From Marchantia polymorpha subsp. ruderalis (Eukaryota > Streptophyta > Marchantiopsida > Marchantiales > Marchantiaceae): a DNA stretch of 64,000 bases. The DNA lies in contig AP031355.1 of NCBI GenBank assembly GCA_037833965.1, positions 21,167,501 through 21,231,500 on the forward strand, written 5' to 3'. Below the pieces are notes generated by a model, which was not told the origin of the DNA, ran no database searches, and saw nothing but the letters and a program-made list of their open reading frames with translations. Made by a program: the position numbers and the translations under genes. Of this stretch, positions 47,905 through 61,043 are shown piece by piece. Numbering within the stretch: position 1 is the first letter of the stretch; every line of letters begins with the position of its first letter.

Positions 47905-50900
47905 TTGAGTAAGGATATAGATAATGAAACGACTAGGCTAAATTCATGGACCTGTAGACATTAGTCGAAAAAACTTACAGGACAGTGACTGGTAAATTAT
48001 TTTGTGAGTCTACTGTGGTACCCCTACTAGATCCAGAATCAAACCGGAGGAAAGGATATGGGGAGGGATTACTCCCTGTTGTTTTTTCAGAATTCACTAT
48101 ACACATTTCGGACTTGTAATTCCTCTCAAAATTTACAAGAATTCCACACCGTCATCCATATTTATACATTGTAAAGAAATACAGTTTATAATGGAAACTG
48201 GATTAGGACTTAATTTACGTTAAAATCCAGTACTGAAGCACAACAAGTCCAAAGGATGCTTTTGTAAAATCAAGTCATTTGCCCATGGAGTTTGAATGAC
48301 AAATCTACAACGTACGATGATACATTGAATAGACCAGTTGATGTACGGATTTACTTCAGATTGTCAGTTTGTAGATGCTAATATAGTGTACTCATGAAAA
48401 TCATAGTCTCAATTCTAAATCATGACTATTATAGAAAAAAATGCAGCATTTCACTTAAAAATCTGGCTCAAATTATTCTCAGAATTCCAAGAAGAAACTA
48501 CTAATCTTAACATAGAATCATGTTTTGACAACAATTTCTGCTACAATTCTATAACCGTTTCTCAAATATTTAAATATTCTCGTTAACTTTGATTTCAGGT
48601 CTTCATCACATAAAGTCGGTGGGTTTTCATGCAATAAATGCATCAAATCCATAAGTTTCCAGTTTGTAATGCATCACGAAGTCATGAATCGAATTTAACT
48701 CTGGATAAATTTTTGTTGTTTATGTTATCTTTAATGTTAGATGTTAAAATCTTTCATCAATGCAAGAAGTTCTACTATTTCGATGCTGATTCAATATTTG
48801 CACGTGGTGAGCTGTACTGCAAACTTAATTATATAGGAGGCTGCTTTTTGATAGAGACAACACTTTGACACAAAAATCATGTCATTGGGAGCCTTTGTCT
48901 TGAGTACAATAGTGACAGAATGTGCAACCCTCATAAATAAATAAATGAAGAAAAAGAATATTATATATATATATATAATATTTTTATAGTTCATCTCAGT
49001 TGAAAGTACCTCAACCATCTTAAATATATAAGGCTTTAGAAAAAGTGAAGAAGGAACAAACACCCACTTCGATCATGAATGAATATCTTTTGAATAACCG
49101 AGACCTTTAAAATCAGCAGAATTTCACAGCCTTGGTGATCCATATTCAGATCAAGCTAGTGGGTGGAATGTCATGGTGATCTTATATCTGACAAGATCTA
49201 AATCAGGCATCTGGGTGGATATTATGATCTCTTCAATTAGGATTTATCGTTTCCCATATAAGTCTGAGACTTAATTGAACTATCATCAAAAAATGCATCA
49301 GTTACAGCTAAAAGTAGATTATGGTGGTGTCTAGAAACCTATTGTGGGTGTGAAGAACATCGATTTGGTCACAATACACAAGAAACCTACTCGATTTATT
49401 CACATTGCATCAGAGCACAGAGCAAGTAAATCGAACACTCATGGTTGTTCCTAAGCTGTTTCTAACTGTATGATGCATGTTAATTATAACAAAATATTGA
49501 AAGGAAAATTACCGCTCTATTGATTTGTTTCCTGGCCTACCTTGTTGTTGAAACTAAGAAGTATAGCAAGAATCTTATCAACGTTCAACTAAATTTGCAT
49601 TGTTTCTGTATCATGTGCTACTCATGCTTTTGAGCTACATCAAATCTATACTAACAAAAGTTCAGTGTTTTTCAACATGCATGTATTGAGCCCCAGTAGA
49701 GTAGCACTTACTAGGTGTACAGTTGGAAATTTCAAGCCCTCGTTTGATGCGCAGGTGTTTGGTGACCACAATAACATTTCATGGCGAAATAAATTAAGAA
49801 AATGAGAGATGTCAGTTCATAGTAAGTCTTAATCTGACTCTTGTTAGCCCAACATGCCGCATATGTAGAATGGAGACCAAGAACTCTATTAAGGTGATAC
49901 TATAGAAGATAGAAGTGTTGTAACGAAGTGATTCCGTACACTGACGATTCACTCAACTTATTTCAAGATTAAGGTCTTGAGTTTGCTCTTGATTCTGGGA
50001 GGGTCCGTCTCTCTCTGTTCACGGACCTCACTACTTCCCTCTTGTGGTTTTCAGAAACTTTTGACGCACAGGTGGCAGAAGAGGGAATTTGTTGTACTTC
50101 GAATGAGAAAGGGATGGTTTACTTTGAGCAAAAAGAACTGGAACGTACTTTACATAGCTGCGCAATCAGCTTTCACTGATTGCACAGCTACCATTGTTAT
50201 AAATTGTAATAAGTGTCGTGCTCAAACGTGAACCTGACCAGCTGATTATAAGTGCGTTCAGGCTAGCTTGATGGTCCTAACGGTTCAGAGGTCAACGAAG
50301 TACAAACTCAGTCTCTTGGTACGAACTCTCAGTTTCAGTCTAAAGTCAATACCTGGCAATTCCGTTGAAGTTCATATTCTATCAAGTTCGATTCATAAAG
50401 AATGCATTGCTTTGAATGCCGTGCTTCTTTGCTAGTTTGGTCTTGTGTTTCAATATGAAATCTGCGATAGAGTGGGTAGGCTAAATCGTCGATTATAATA
50501 TTACTATGAACCAAGTAATACAGTCTTGGCATATACCGCAGTCATGGTCTGACCCATCAACGGCAGTTAATGTGGCAAGCTTGTTTATAGACAAAGATTT
50601 TACTAATGAAAGTCGATATGTGATGTACCATGTAGGTCTCATCTGATTCTATTTACCTTCCTATTCAAGAGATAGTCCGAAAATGACAAACCTAGCAGAC
50701 TGACTTTGATTCACTCCAACTTAACGTGGTAAGCTTGAAGGTGGTTTTATCCACCGTCCAGCAGTAAACTATTGTTGTCTGCAGATTTTGACCATTCTTC
50801 GCAGCCTTCTTGGACAACAAGTTACTCCTTCTCATCTAATTGAAGTAATTCCTATCTTCTCTTGTTGCAATTTTGGAAGTTCTGCAAAAACTTAAAACAT

Positions 50901-53900
50901 GTATAGGTACAACTTACCTAGAAATATCGTTCTTAGTTGAACTTGACCGAAGAAATCAATTGCAGAGGATCAAGCTGGGTAGGCCTCGTCGACGACTTAG
51001 TAAGCACTTCCTCATACAGTCAGAATCAATACATATGCTCACAAAGTTGTGTGTCGGGAGTTGTGTGTGTGAAATCGGGAGTGAGGATGAGCTGCAATTA
51101 GAGAGTATCTACACTTAGCATTGAAATTTGTCCTAGAAGCAACACCAATCTTGCACTTGTTGAGCGTTATCTGCATACTTGAGTAGCATGCAGAAGTAGA
51201 TACAACAATGTTAATTTTGGACTGTCAATTTGGTCGCTGAATATGATCACATTGAGTTCATTAGACTTACACTTGAGATCGATCGGCACGGCTTGGCCAT
51301 AGATCGGTGGAAACATTTTCGGAGGCGTAGGGTTTGTCGGTATTACACCTCTGCTCTCAGCATTGGGCGTGCAGTAGAATATGCTAATACCATAAGGAAA
51401 CGATCAAGCACACGTAGCACGCGAGTACAGTCACAAAGTCAAGCAATTTCCTTGTACTGCTGTACACGGTGTTGGCTTCAATTGATCGTCCCTGAAGAAG
51501 AGTAGTTGAAACTTTTTGCACCAAAAGATCAGAGGACCCATACCACATTACTGCCATGTCGTCTATCGTAGAAAAACGTGATGCATGGATGTTGCCATCA
51601 CTTTTTCAATAATAAGACTGACACACCTGATCGCAGAAAGTCTCCTCACGCAACCGAATGAGGTCGCATCCGCCGAACGTGAGTCTCGTTTCTCTCCTGC
51701 TCCTACACTAGAGTAGTTCTGGAGCAGTTGGGCATCAACTTTTCCCTGCATCCTCAGCATCTATCTCCACTTCTTTGAGTTAGGATCTTTAGAACTCGAC
51801 AACATACCTCTTTTTGGGTCCATGTCTGTCTCTGTTTCCACGGAACTCAATCCACCTGTACGCTTAATGTCGTGATTCAGTCTTTTGAATTGAGAGTGGC
51901 TTCTTTAGACAGAATCAGCTTGGAAGCTGCTCATATTGAAGGATTTAGCCACCTGTCCCGATGTTCACCCTATTTTCAGAAGCAGAGGCCATTCCTTTGA
52001 ATAAAATTTGTCCTTCCGCCTATTCAACACTCTCAAGAGTGCCCTTGCAGTAGATCTACTGCGAATCTCCCTTATAAACGTGTTGTTCACCGCAAATCAC
52101 ACGAGCCATCATGCCTGGATGATAAGATGTGCGCATGATCACTGCAGTCTGAATTGTGACTGCTGAGATGTAGACTTGAAAGAAAATCTTCATGTCGGAG
52201 CAGCACAAAATGTGACTCGTAAATTGGTGAGCACGCATATGTGCCTCCTCAGATCCGATAACGCTTGGCAGCAGCAGATTTGAATACCTCTAAATGAGAT
52301 CCAGTCCCCTCACAAATGAAATGGTGGACATGACATTGGGTGTACGCATCGGATTAAGCTGACAGGACTCACAGAGACCTTTACGACCCCGAGTCATACC
52401 GTCAACCTCGGCAATATTTGTCACCCCGAAAGGTTAACAATTTCACTGACTTCATGGCGTCTGAGTCCCAGAGGGCAAGTGACCTGGGAGTTACGCATAC
52501 ATCGATAAAATTGAGCTCGCCATCTTCATCCACGTGAGCAAATTTTTAGCCAGAGAGTATTAATATACCCGGACTTAGAAAGTGTATGTACATGTGGCCC
52601 GTAGAGGGCACGCTTTCAACGTTCAAAGTCTATGTTCACATCAACATTCATAACCAGGCCCTGAAGTTCGTCACAATTGGTCTCATTTGGTTCGAGTGAG
52701 GCAGCAATTCCAATTCGGTGTTGAAAATTTGATATTTGCGACCTCGTTGAGTCGGTGGGCACGCTTTCTGGTAGATGACTTTATAATGATTAAAGAAATA
52801 TGACCGAACGTTGAAAGAGGGGGAATTTCAATAGCCAAGCATTGGCCACTACATGCTTCTGATACAGCTGAATGACGGAAGCAACGGTCTCCACTTTGCA
52901 CATCAGCATCTCCTTAGAACTTCGATACCACTGTCAGAGAATAGAACACGTGCAACTGACGTTTCTGACATCATTCTAGCTTTCGCGACAACATCATTGG
53001 ATCATCACGAAGACTTGAAAGATGCCAGTAAGACATGATTTGACGATGAAATCAATGTAAACTGGTCAACATTACATACATACTAGTAAGACATAAGTAA
53101 GCATAGTTTAAGACGTTGGGTTTTCTTCGTTTATTACAGAGAAGTTGTTGGCCGATGTTAAGCGGGTCATCCTCATCATTTAAGCTCCGTCAAATTCAAA
53201 AGCAGAAATGAAGGGCTCAGAAAGTCCAGAAAGCTCGAAAGTGTAGATTCAGTAGCTTCTGTGCTGTTTGGCCATAATCAGTAGTTTTAGTTCAAATAAG
53301 TACTTCTTTGTTGGAGCTAGAGATAATTTCATCTCTTATACTTAGGTTTAACTTCAGAAGAGTAATTGAAGGTCATTGCAGTAAGACAGGACCATAAATA
53401 TGAGTTGTCTTGTCCCTAGAGCCTGATACAGTACGGGCAGTTAAATTTCTTCGGAAATGACTACATGGAACCACTGATCAAGATTTTTTCTCATTGAACT
53501 CTGCCAACCGTGTTGAAATCGTGAATTACGCTCCATGCTCGTTGGGAGGAATCTAATTCTTCCTGAAACCTGGCCCAGATCTTATTTGGGAATTCCAACC
53601 CGCAACCGCTGCGCGAATAACGAAAAGATGTATACATTGCAGCTAATTAAATTTCACGTGCCATTAAAACTCAGTTCCAAAATATAAGTACCGTTATGTG
53701 AACTCGACAGTAAATTTCACATCCACACCAGTAAGTTAGGAGCAATGGCATATCAAGGCAAGGTAAAACTGTTGCACTTCTGAAGCTTTTTAACCTGCTT
53801 GAATGCCAGAGATAGTAGAAGTATTTCTCGCTGTAGATTCTTGATTATCGGAAATGAGCTACAACTTGTGTATGATTTACTAGGCACACTTCTCCAAGGC

Positions 53901-56900
53901 TCGACTGCAGGCAACCTGAGTTCCCTACAGACCACGCATGTACACGATTTATCATGTACATATTTAAGATGATCATTGTTACACTGATTACATGGACCGT
54001 CATATTTGAGATCTAATGCAATGCGGTGAGCTTATAGAATCTTGAACTTGAAACATAGTATCGAAGTTGGAATATACTGTAAAATATGATTGAACTCAGT
54101 TATTTAGTAAAGTATTAGTTGTCTGTGTCTTGTTACGCTGTGTGTCAAGTTTATAATTTGCGTCAAACAAAGACAGACAGTTGAATCTAGAACGATCTAA
54201 TGAAGTAGATTCGGAATACAGATATACTAAACCAGACGATGGAATAGTCACATACGGAGCGGATAAACTCAGCAGATGATGGGACAGTCACATTCTGCAA
54301 TTTATATAAGTCTTCAATCCTTGTATACTGATCACTTGTTGTAACTGCAAGATAGAGTCTTGGGTCCATGGCTGCGGACGAAGCAAGGGATCAACAGTTC
54401 CTAGTTCCTAGTGTGTAAGGTGGTTTGTGTTAGGAGAGAGGGTCTTCAGCTTTCATTAAAATTTGACGCTCAACAAAGCGTGCGTGTTTGTTTTAGCTGT
54501 GGTTACTTGTCTGTTTCTAGACGTGCGAAAGTTTCTGCTGACTGGAACTTAAAATAATAGTTAATCTCACATCCAGTTTTGAACCATACGAGTATGAGCG
54601 CTTGGGTTGAGAGGTTGAAGTTCGTCGTTTTTCAAGGCACTCTACAGATTCATCACGCATGTCGTCATGATCTTGGCCAGTCTACTAGAAGAAGCTACTG
54701 TACCGGTTCAATGGAAAATGCGTAGGTCTAGAATGTGGATGCCGTCATCAACAGATGTATAGACTACACGTCAAGCTACCTTTTAGAGCGGGTGAAACAA
54801 GGATATACGTACCCGTGTTTTCTCTATATTTGAGCTCGCTGCGATTGACTCTACGTAAATGCAGGTGGCCTTGCGGTTTGTAGTTCAAAGTATATACCAT
54901 GAATCTAGCCACTGAGATTGTAAAGTACTTTTATGGGTGGCGGCAACTCCCATATGTGGTGCTCAATTTCTGACCTCTACTCGTCTAAGCCAAGAAGATC
55001 AAGGACAGTTCTTATAAAGTGAAAGCGTACATCAAAAGACCACGCAGAATAAAGTACGTGACGACTCATACACTCCCACATCAAAAGTAAAAGCTCTTGA
55101 TCATGACGGCGATGAAGATATGACTTGAGCTCATCACTGCACAGAACCTCCGCCGATCAGCCTGATCCTCTTACGACTTCGGGCAGTTCTTTCCGGAAGG
55201 GGAAAACATAACTTCAAAAGTGTCGCGTCTCACATTACGTCATTTCATGCATATCACCCCCTTCTCTTGATCAAGAGCTTCTAACTATATTTTAGTTTGC
55301 TTCCTTCATTCTGTTCATGCCCCGCGCTATCTTTATTATCTTATCAAAACTGTACGTTCGCCAAGTACCACGACCATGTTATTTAGTACACAAAGTTGTG
55401 CTACACACTAAAGTTCTCTTGTGCGTTAACGCAGAGTGTGTGTGTACAATAATTAAGCGTTTGAATCGTTTGAAGCTATCAGACTCGAGATAACGAAGGA
55501 AAACCTCGAGCGGCGTAAAGCTCCATGGTTGGACATGTCATGGTGCCATGGCATGTTTTTATCAATCCTTCGACCGTTCATGAGCAATTAGCCGCTCTCA
55601 TATCTGTTGGCAGGTCTACTTCTTGTTATACTGTTATATAATGCATCAAATTCGTCGAGGCATATACATAGAAGAGGCTGATAAACAACAGATTTTTAAA
55701 AAAAATGGAGATTCTAGTTTGATTCTACCTAAAACATCGTTACATCTGGCAAAATAGTGTCTCCCTCTGTCGGTACGGAGGGACATAACTTCTGAACGTC
55801 GTGACTGTACAAAAAACCTGAAATGTGTAGTCTAATGGTTTTCCACACTCTGTGCATTCATCACATCGGTTCTGTTGAATTTATTCAAAACTCGATCATA
55901 ATCACTGCGGTCATTCTTCGCAAAGACAATGCATTGGTCAAGATTCGGTCGGTCTCAATGCATTTCACACGTCACGAAGATTTTCGTCAGCTCCTATTAT
56001 ATACAGTGTAAGGATCGACAACGTACAGCACTTAGCTTCAAAGCACACATGCAGGTATTATCTTCTGCTGTGCTCACCTGCTACAGATGATCGTTTATTA
56101 CGCAGATTGTTATCAACATAATTTTAAGTTTGAAAAGCTAATTAGAAAAACAGCACGGGCAAAAGATACCCCAAGATCTCAAATGCCCAAATCAAAGTTT
56201 AGCAGCCTTGTCATGAGATCCAGGATTTGAGAATCAAAGTGCAGAGGCACATAAAAAACAATCGCCTTTTCGTGTTATAGAACCTCCATGTCTGCCTACT
56301 CGACATATAGATTTGAATTCTGCTATGATCACAGCATAATATTTTGAACCAAGATCTCATGCGTCTCTCCTGGAGTATCTCAGGCCCATGTACATATCAC
56401 ATCGCCCAAGCGCTGTTCAAATATTTAATTACGAGAACACTCTTTTGAAGTGAGCTTAATAAAGAACGACTATTCCAGCTCTTCGGCAGTGCTAAGCCCC
56501 ATAATTGTCGGTTTCTGCCCGTTGGCATACTTTATGCTAGTGGATATCAGGGGTTCATATGAAATATGTAATGCAATTCAAGAGAATGAGAATATAGCCT
56601 ACATAAATTTTATATTGATGGCGAGAATGAGTCATCTCTTTTGGGCTCACTGCTATCACTCTGACGGTCTAAGTAGGCAAAGTCTCTGATCAAATCCTTC
56701 AATTCGATCCATTCCGAACTCACTTCACCAGGACTCTGATTTGACACAGTGACACACTGGTGACACAGTGAGGTTTCTCTCGATGAGTATGTCGCGCAAG
56801 CTGGCTTTTTCATCAAAATAATACAATAATTTTCTTTAAATTGATTGAATTGAGATATGATCCTACAAGATTTCTAGGATAACATCAATATATTAATAGA

Positions 56901-59055
56901 TTGATGATTTGAATATGTTCCAAATTTCGATTATTGTACTTTCGAAATATTCCATGAATAAAATACATGCTTTTGAAACAACCCAATATCTTGCAGATTC
57001 CAAATGTCACAGTTTCAAGATATCTAAATAAAACTACGTAAAATAAAAAACTGGAATGAAGAAAAATCATGCTAAGTGATCCACTACTGAATGTGTTGCT
57101 ACACAACATCTTGGACATGAATGTCAAGCTAGAGCAGCGGAGCATTCTAAGTTTATTACCCAGTTGAAGGCTAGGTATAATGGTGAGAAATAACTTGATC
57201 ATACAAGAAAAATTAAAATTCATTTAACAATAGTTGAGAAAACAAAGCTTAAAAAACACCTAGACAATTTCTCAAAGTCACCCTACTCGAGTTTGAACAG
57301 CAGTAGCATTTAAATTTAGTTTCTGATCTATGTTGGAATAACTTGTTTACCATATACAATATGCTAAACTTTAGAGATTGAAACAGATACAATCATGAAT
57401 AAATTTGACAGATTCTAGTCAAACTTGAACCAAAATTAACACAGAAGTGAACTGCAATTGATGAGATAAAATGACAGATATGCAAACTACAATTCTTAAA
57501 ATTTTGCAAAAGCAAAAATTAATCATCAACAGATGTGATTGACTAAAAGTTGACAATCTTGATTGAAAATAATACATAAAAATAAATGTCTTTAAAATGT
57601 GATTTTCATAAGTACATATGTAGATTAAGATTACATTATATTTTATATTTACAAATGCTTGGTTTTTAAATCACAAATAAATTCAAATGGATTTTTTAAA
57701 AAAAAAATTTAACTCACCCCAAGTTGTCAAATTCATCCTCTGTCGCTGTAAACGTTCGTCAATTGTAAGCTATTTGAAAAAGTTGTAGATTCCACCACGG
57801 TAGTTCCTGAGAATAGTACCCCTTTTATTTCAATCGGGATCCTCTTTAGAGATTGCGTAGTCTTGGCACTTGCACACTTTTCAACATCTCTTTAAATGTG
57901 TCAGAAGATGTTTATGGAGACGCTTGTATGTTGTATTATCAAAAAAATTTTGTGTAGGCTACACTAAATAGCAATGCTGGCTCTGAGATAGCCAAATCTG
58001 TCCTTGAAGATGTTCTTGATTAAATTTTAAAACAAAAAGATGCAATACAACGGTACAACACCGAAACAACTGTTGCAACTGAAGATGAATTAAATCATCA
58101 CTTAAAAAAAATTAGAAATATTTGTTTTAATTTTGTTGATCCAATTACAGTTTATAAAAGTAATCATTTACAAACATTTTTCAATTTTTTTTAAAAATTG
58201 TTTTCTATTCATACTAATAAATTGAAATCAAGTAGATTGATTAATCATTTCATCAAGAAATCTTGTTGTTGCATTATTTCCTTGTATTGGATTTTGATAT
58301 TGCTCAATATATTTGAAGATTTATGTTTATTCAGTGAATATGACTAACATTTCAAATTTATTTCTTGTTTTCAAATTATAAAAAATCAATAATAGATTTT
58401 TACATATGTCCAATCAAATTCATATATAGATCGATAGTTTATGTTAAGCGGAAATTTTATCATAATTTAGAAAAACTTTGTTCATTAAAATTGAGAAGGT
58501 GTTTAAAATACGATAAAAGAAATCATAAGATCATAAAATGTATAGCCGAGAGGGATTATTGCAAATAAAATAACTTTGTAACTCGTTTACCTCTAGTTTA
58601 ACTCTTAATACCTCTAGTTCCATAAGTGCATTAATTGTAGATGCAATCAAAAAGTTGTCCATGGTTTGGTTGGTCAGATGAAATTTAGGTCACTTACATT
58701 GTCAAATCCAAATCCAAAGTCCTTAAGGACAGAATGAGAATGCAATTAGAAAGAAGTTTATATGAAGTCTAACTGTCTGAGAGACATTTCATCAATGTTT
58801 TTGTGTTGAATCAGAAGGCTCCTAGGCATCAAGTTGTGTTCTTTGACTCTCAGATATAGAAAACTGAAGTACTTTCCCACTCAAAGGATCTTTGTATCTT
58901 GGACCTAGCAGCGTGAAAGAACAGAGGCAGCAAACTAAGATTTTGAATAGAATTGCAAGCTTTATATAATCTCTCAACAAACTGTGAATATGAATCCGAT
59001 TACCACAGAATAGCTTCAAATCTGAAATCAGAATCACGAGACGTAAACGGTTTTC
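47905..59055. other. 11-kb stretch without a recognised gene
   Basis: Many short frames below 115 codons occur on both strands, none with a domain, signal peptide plus continuation, or paralogue in the window. A (TA)n tract lies at about 48961-48978. About 56820-58600 is markedly AT-rich; near 57960-58190 a broken frame with few stops reads like coding remains but was not identified. No RNA gene was recognised. Confidence 0.5.
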
Positions 59056-59059
59056 GATG

Positions 59060-59465
59060 ACACCGATTGTCATGAACGGTTTACTGTTGTCTTCAACGTC
59101 TGCAGTGGAACACAAAGGTCTAGACTAGTGCAAGACTCCTGAAACTCTGGAGCTTCACAAAGTCTTCTCTTCAAAGATGGTGAAGGACGTGAATAAGCAT
59201 CTCGGGTTGTTTTTCCAGAATCAAGCGATTACGACTGGGCTGGGGCTATGCAATACAAGCAAGAACCTGGGGGTTAATACCTCTTCGCACATTCGTTTCA
59301 CTTTTCCCGATCTAGGTATTGCTGATCATGGACCTACTTCTTCGTCTAAGTACTAGTAGAGATTTCATAATGGTGCACAATTTTACGTGGACCTTTGATC
59401 TATATTCACCATGAATCGTTGTATGGACATGTTCAAAATTTGTCTTTAAAGCAACCTGGTTTGAA
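59060..59465 (+). repeat. left arm of a long inverted repeat
   Basis: This arm matches, in reverse complement, about 60425-60850. Shared blocks include CTTCAACGTCT, GTGGAACACAAAG, AATCAAGCGATTACGACTGG, CTGGGGCTATGCAATACAAG and CATGAATCGTTGTATG. The arms are imperfect, with insertions and deletions of 10-20 bp. Confidence 0.75.
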
Positions 59466-59826
59466 ACTGCCGATGCATACTCTTACATTCAGTAAAACAA
59501 ATGACATTTCTCATATATTTTACACTTGTAAATGGATGATCTTGTGATGCCTTTGAAAAACCCCAGGCAAGTTCATGGGATCAGTTGCTACTAATGACCT
59601 TCAGAAATAAAGAGCTTTGCCTCGAGGTCCATTGAATGTCATTTATTTAGTCAGTGAGCATGATGCGAACTGCACCATAATTTCTTTTCTTCGACACACT
59701 TATGTATGACACAACTTCATCGGGCCGCACGAATTCCGATCCATATTCGATCTTCTAAACTCCCTCAACGAACTGGATATCATGAAATCAGTGCTGTTGT
59801 ATCTATTCTGGTGATATCTCTAAATT

Positions 59827-60267
59827 TTAAGAACCGCACATGGAAGTGTAACAAACCAGGCGGTCGTAGTACGCCCAGACTCGAGGAGCACCGAGTACTA
59901 GAGGTCCGCAAGTGAACTGAGCGTTGTTTCCAGAGTCATTCCAGTAGCAATCACCTTGTGGCTCTCCTGAACCTCCATAGAGCTTTCCAAAATATCCTCC
60001 ACTGCAAGATGGTCTGATTTTGACTCCATACCAGCCGCAATTGCCATCAGGAATTCTGATATCTCCTCCAGTGCAGCTTGGATATTGGCCATTGGCAACG
60101 ACTTGAGTTTGTACACCACCGCAGCCCCAGTTGTTACTGGGAACGAGCTTAAGAACATCACTGGTGCCCAACCTCTCGTCGACTATATGAAAGTTCGCTT
60201 CAACGTGCACCACCGTCGTCCATGTGATCAAGAGACCAAGAAGCCTTCTCAAACCCAAGTTTTCCAT
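59827..60267 (-). CDS. small secreted eight-cysteine protein, family not recognised (146 aa)
   Basis: A single-exon frame on the minus strand. The first about 24 residues form a hydrophobic signal peptide ending near HVEA. The mature part has eight cysteines (about 49, 65, 77, 88, 107, 120, 139, 144), many Gly residues and one N-glycosylation site (NDS near 110). Recognisable stretches are NWGCGGVQTQ, CTGGDIRIPDGNCGWYG and the C-terminus DRLVCYTSMCGS. An even number of cysteines suggests a disulfide-stabilised extracellular protein. The reading is supported by a paralogous end at 63924-64000 that keeps frame and cysteines. A TATA-like TATTTAAG lies about 110 bp upstream. It sits between the arms of a long inverted repeat. 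I cannot assign a function; a defence or signalling role would be a guess. Confidence 0.7.
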   Translation of the reverse strand: MENLGLRRLLGLLITWTTVVHVEANFHIVDERLGTSDVLKLVPSNNWGCGGVQTQVVANGQYPSCTGGDIRIPDGNCGWYGVKIRPSCSGGYFGKLYGGSGEPQGDCYWNDSGNNAQFTCGPLVLGAPRVWAYYDRLVCYTSMCGS

Positions 60268-60370
60268 TGCAATCAGAGCTCAAAGAAGACGCTTCGAGGA
60301 TAAGGATGGTAAACTATCTGAGTGAATCTCAGCTACAACTCTCGATGTCTATGTCTCAAATCTTGATGGC

Positions 60371-60379
60371 CTTAAATAC
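60371..60379 (-). promoter_or_regulatory. possible TATA-like box of the small secreted protein gene
   Basis: On the minus strand GTATTTAAG lies about 105 bp before the start codon at 60267. The match is weak and rests mainly on position. Confidence 0.3.
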
Positions 60380-60424
60380 ATGTTCAGTGATGCCTGTAAT
60401 GTGCTTATGCCTGTCTGTTTCAGA

Positions 60425-60850
60425 CCAGGTCGCGGTAAAGACAAATTTTTGAACATGTGCATACAACGATTCATGGTGAATATAGATGAAAGGTCCACGT
60501 GGAATTGTGGACCACTAGGAATTCTCTCCAAGTATTTAGACGAAGAAGTAGGTACATGATCAGCAATACTAGATCGGGAAGCGTGAACAGAAGATGCAAA
60601 GAAGTATTATCCCCCATTTTCTTGCTTGTATTGCATAGCCCCAGCCCAGTCGTAATCGCTTGATTCTGGATCTGCATGACGCTGGAAAAACAACCTTATT
60701 CACGTCCATCACCATCTTCGAAGAGAAGACCTTGAAGAGAAGACTTTGTCAAGCTCCAGGTTTTCAGGAGTTTTGAACTAGTCGTGCCCTTTGTGTTCCA
60801 CTGTAGACGTTGAAGATAACGATAAAAAGTTCATGATCATCGTCGCTGTG
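60425..60850 (-). repeat. right arm of the long inverted repeat
   Basis: Reverse complement partner of 59060-59465. The two arms are separated by about 960 bp that contain the small secreted protein gene. Compared with the left arm it has an extra copy of GAAGAGAAGAC. Confidence 0.75.
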
Positions 60851-61043
60851 AATGAGAAGTGTTTACGTGTCCTTCACCATATTCGAAGAGAAGACTTTGT
60901 GAAGCTCCATGTTTTAGGAGTCTTGAATCAGTCTTGCCCTTTGTGTTCCACTGCAGAGGAGAAGACTTTGGAGAGAAGACCTTGTGAAGCTCCACGAATT
61001 TAGGAGTCTTGAATTAGTCTTGCCCTTTTTGTTCCACTGCATA
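60715..61043 (+). repeat. three degenerate tandem units ending the right arm
   Basis: Units around 60715-60802, 60878-60957 and 60958-61043 share GAGAAGAC(T/C)TTG, GAAGCTCCA, AGGAGT(C/T)TTGAA and the block TTGCCCTTTGTGTTCCACTG. The first unit lies inside the inverted-repeat arm; the others extend beyond it. Confidence 0.65.

Noticed and set aside
57950..58190. Coding-like remains in an AT-rich stretch
   Set aside because: Frames are interrupted, composition is extreme, and no protein family could be named.
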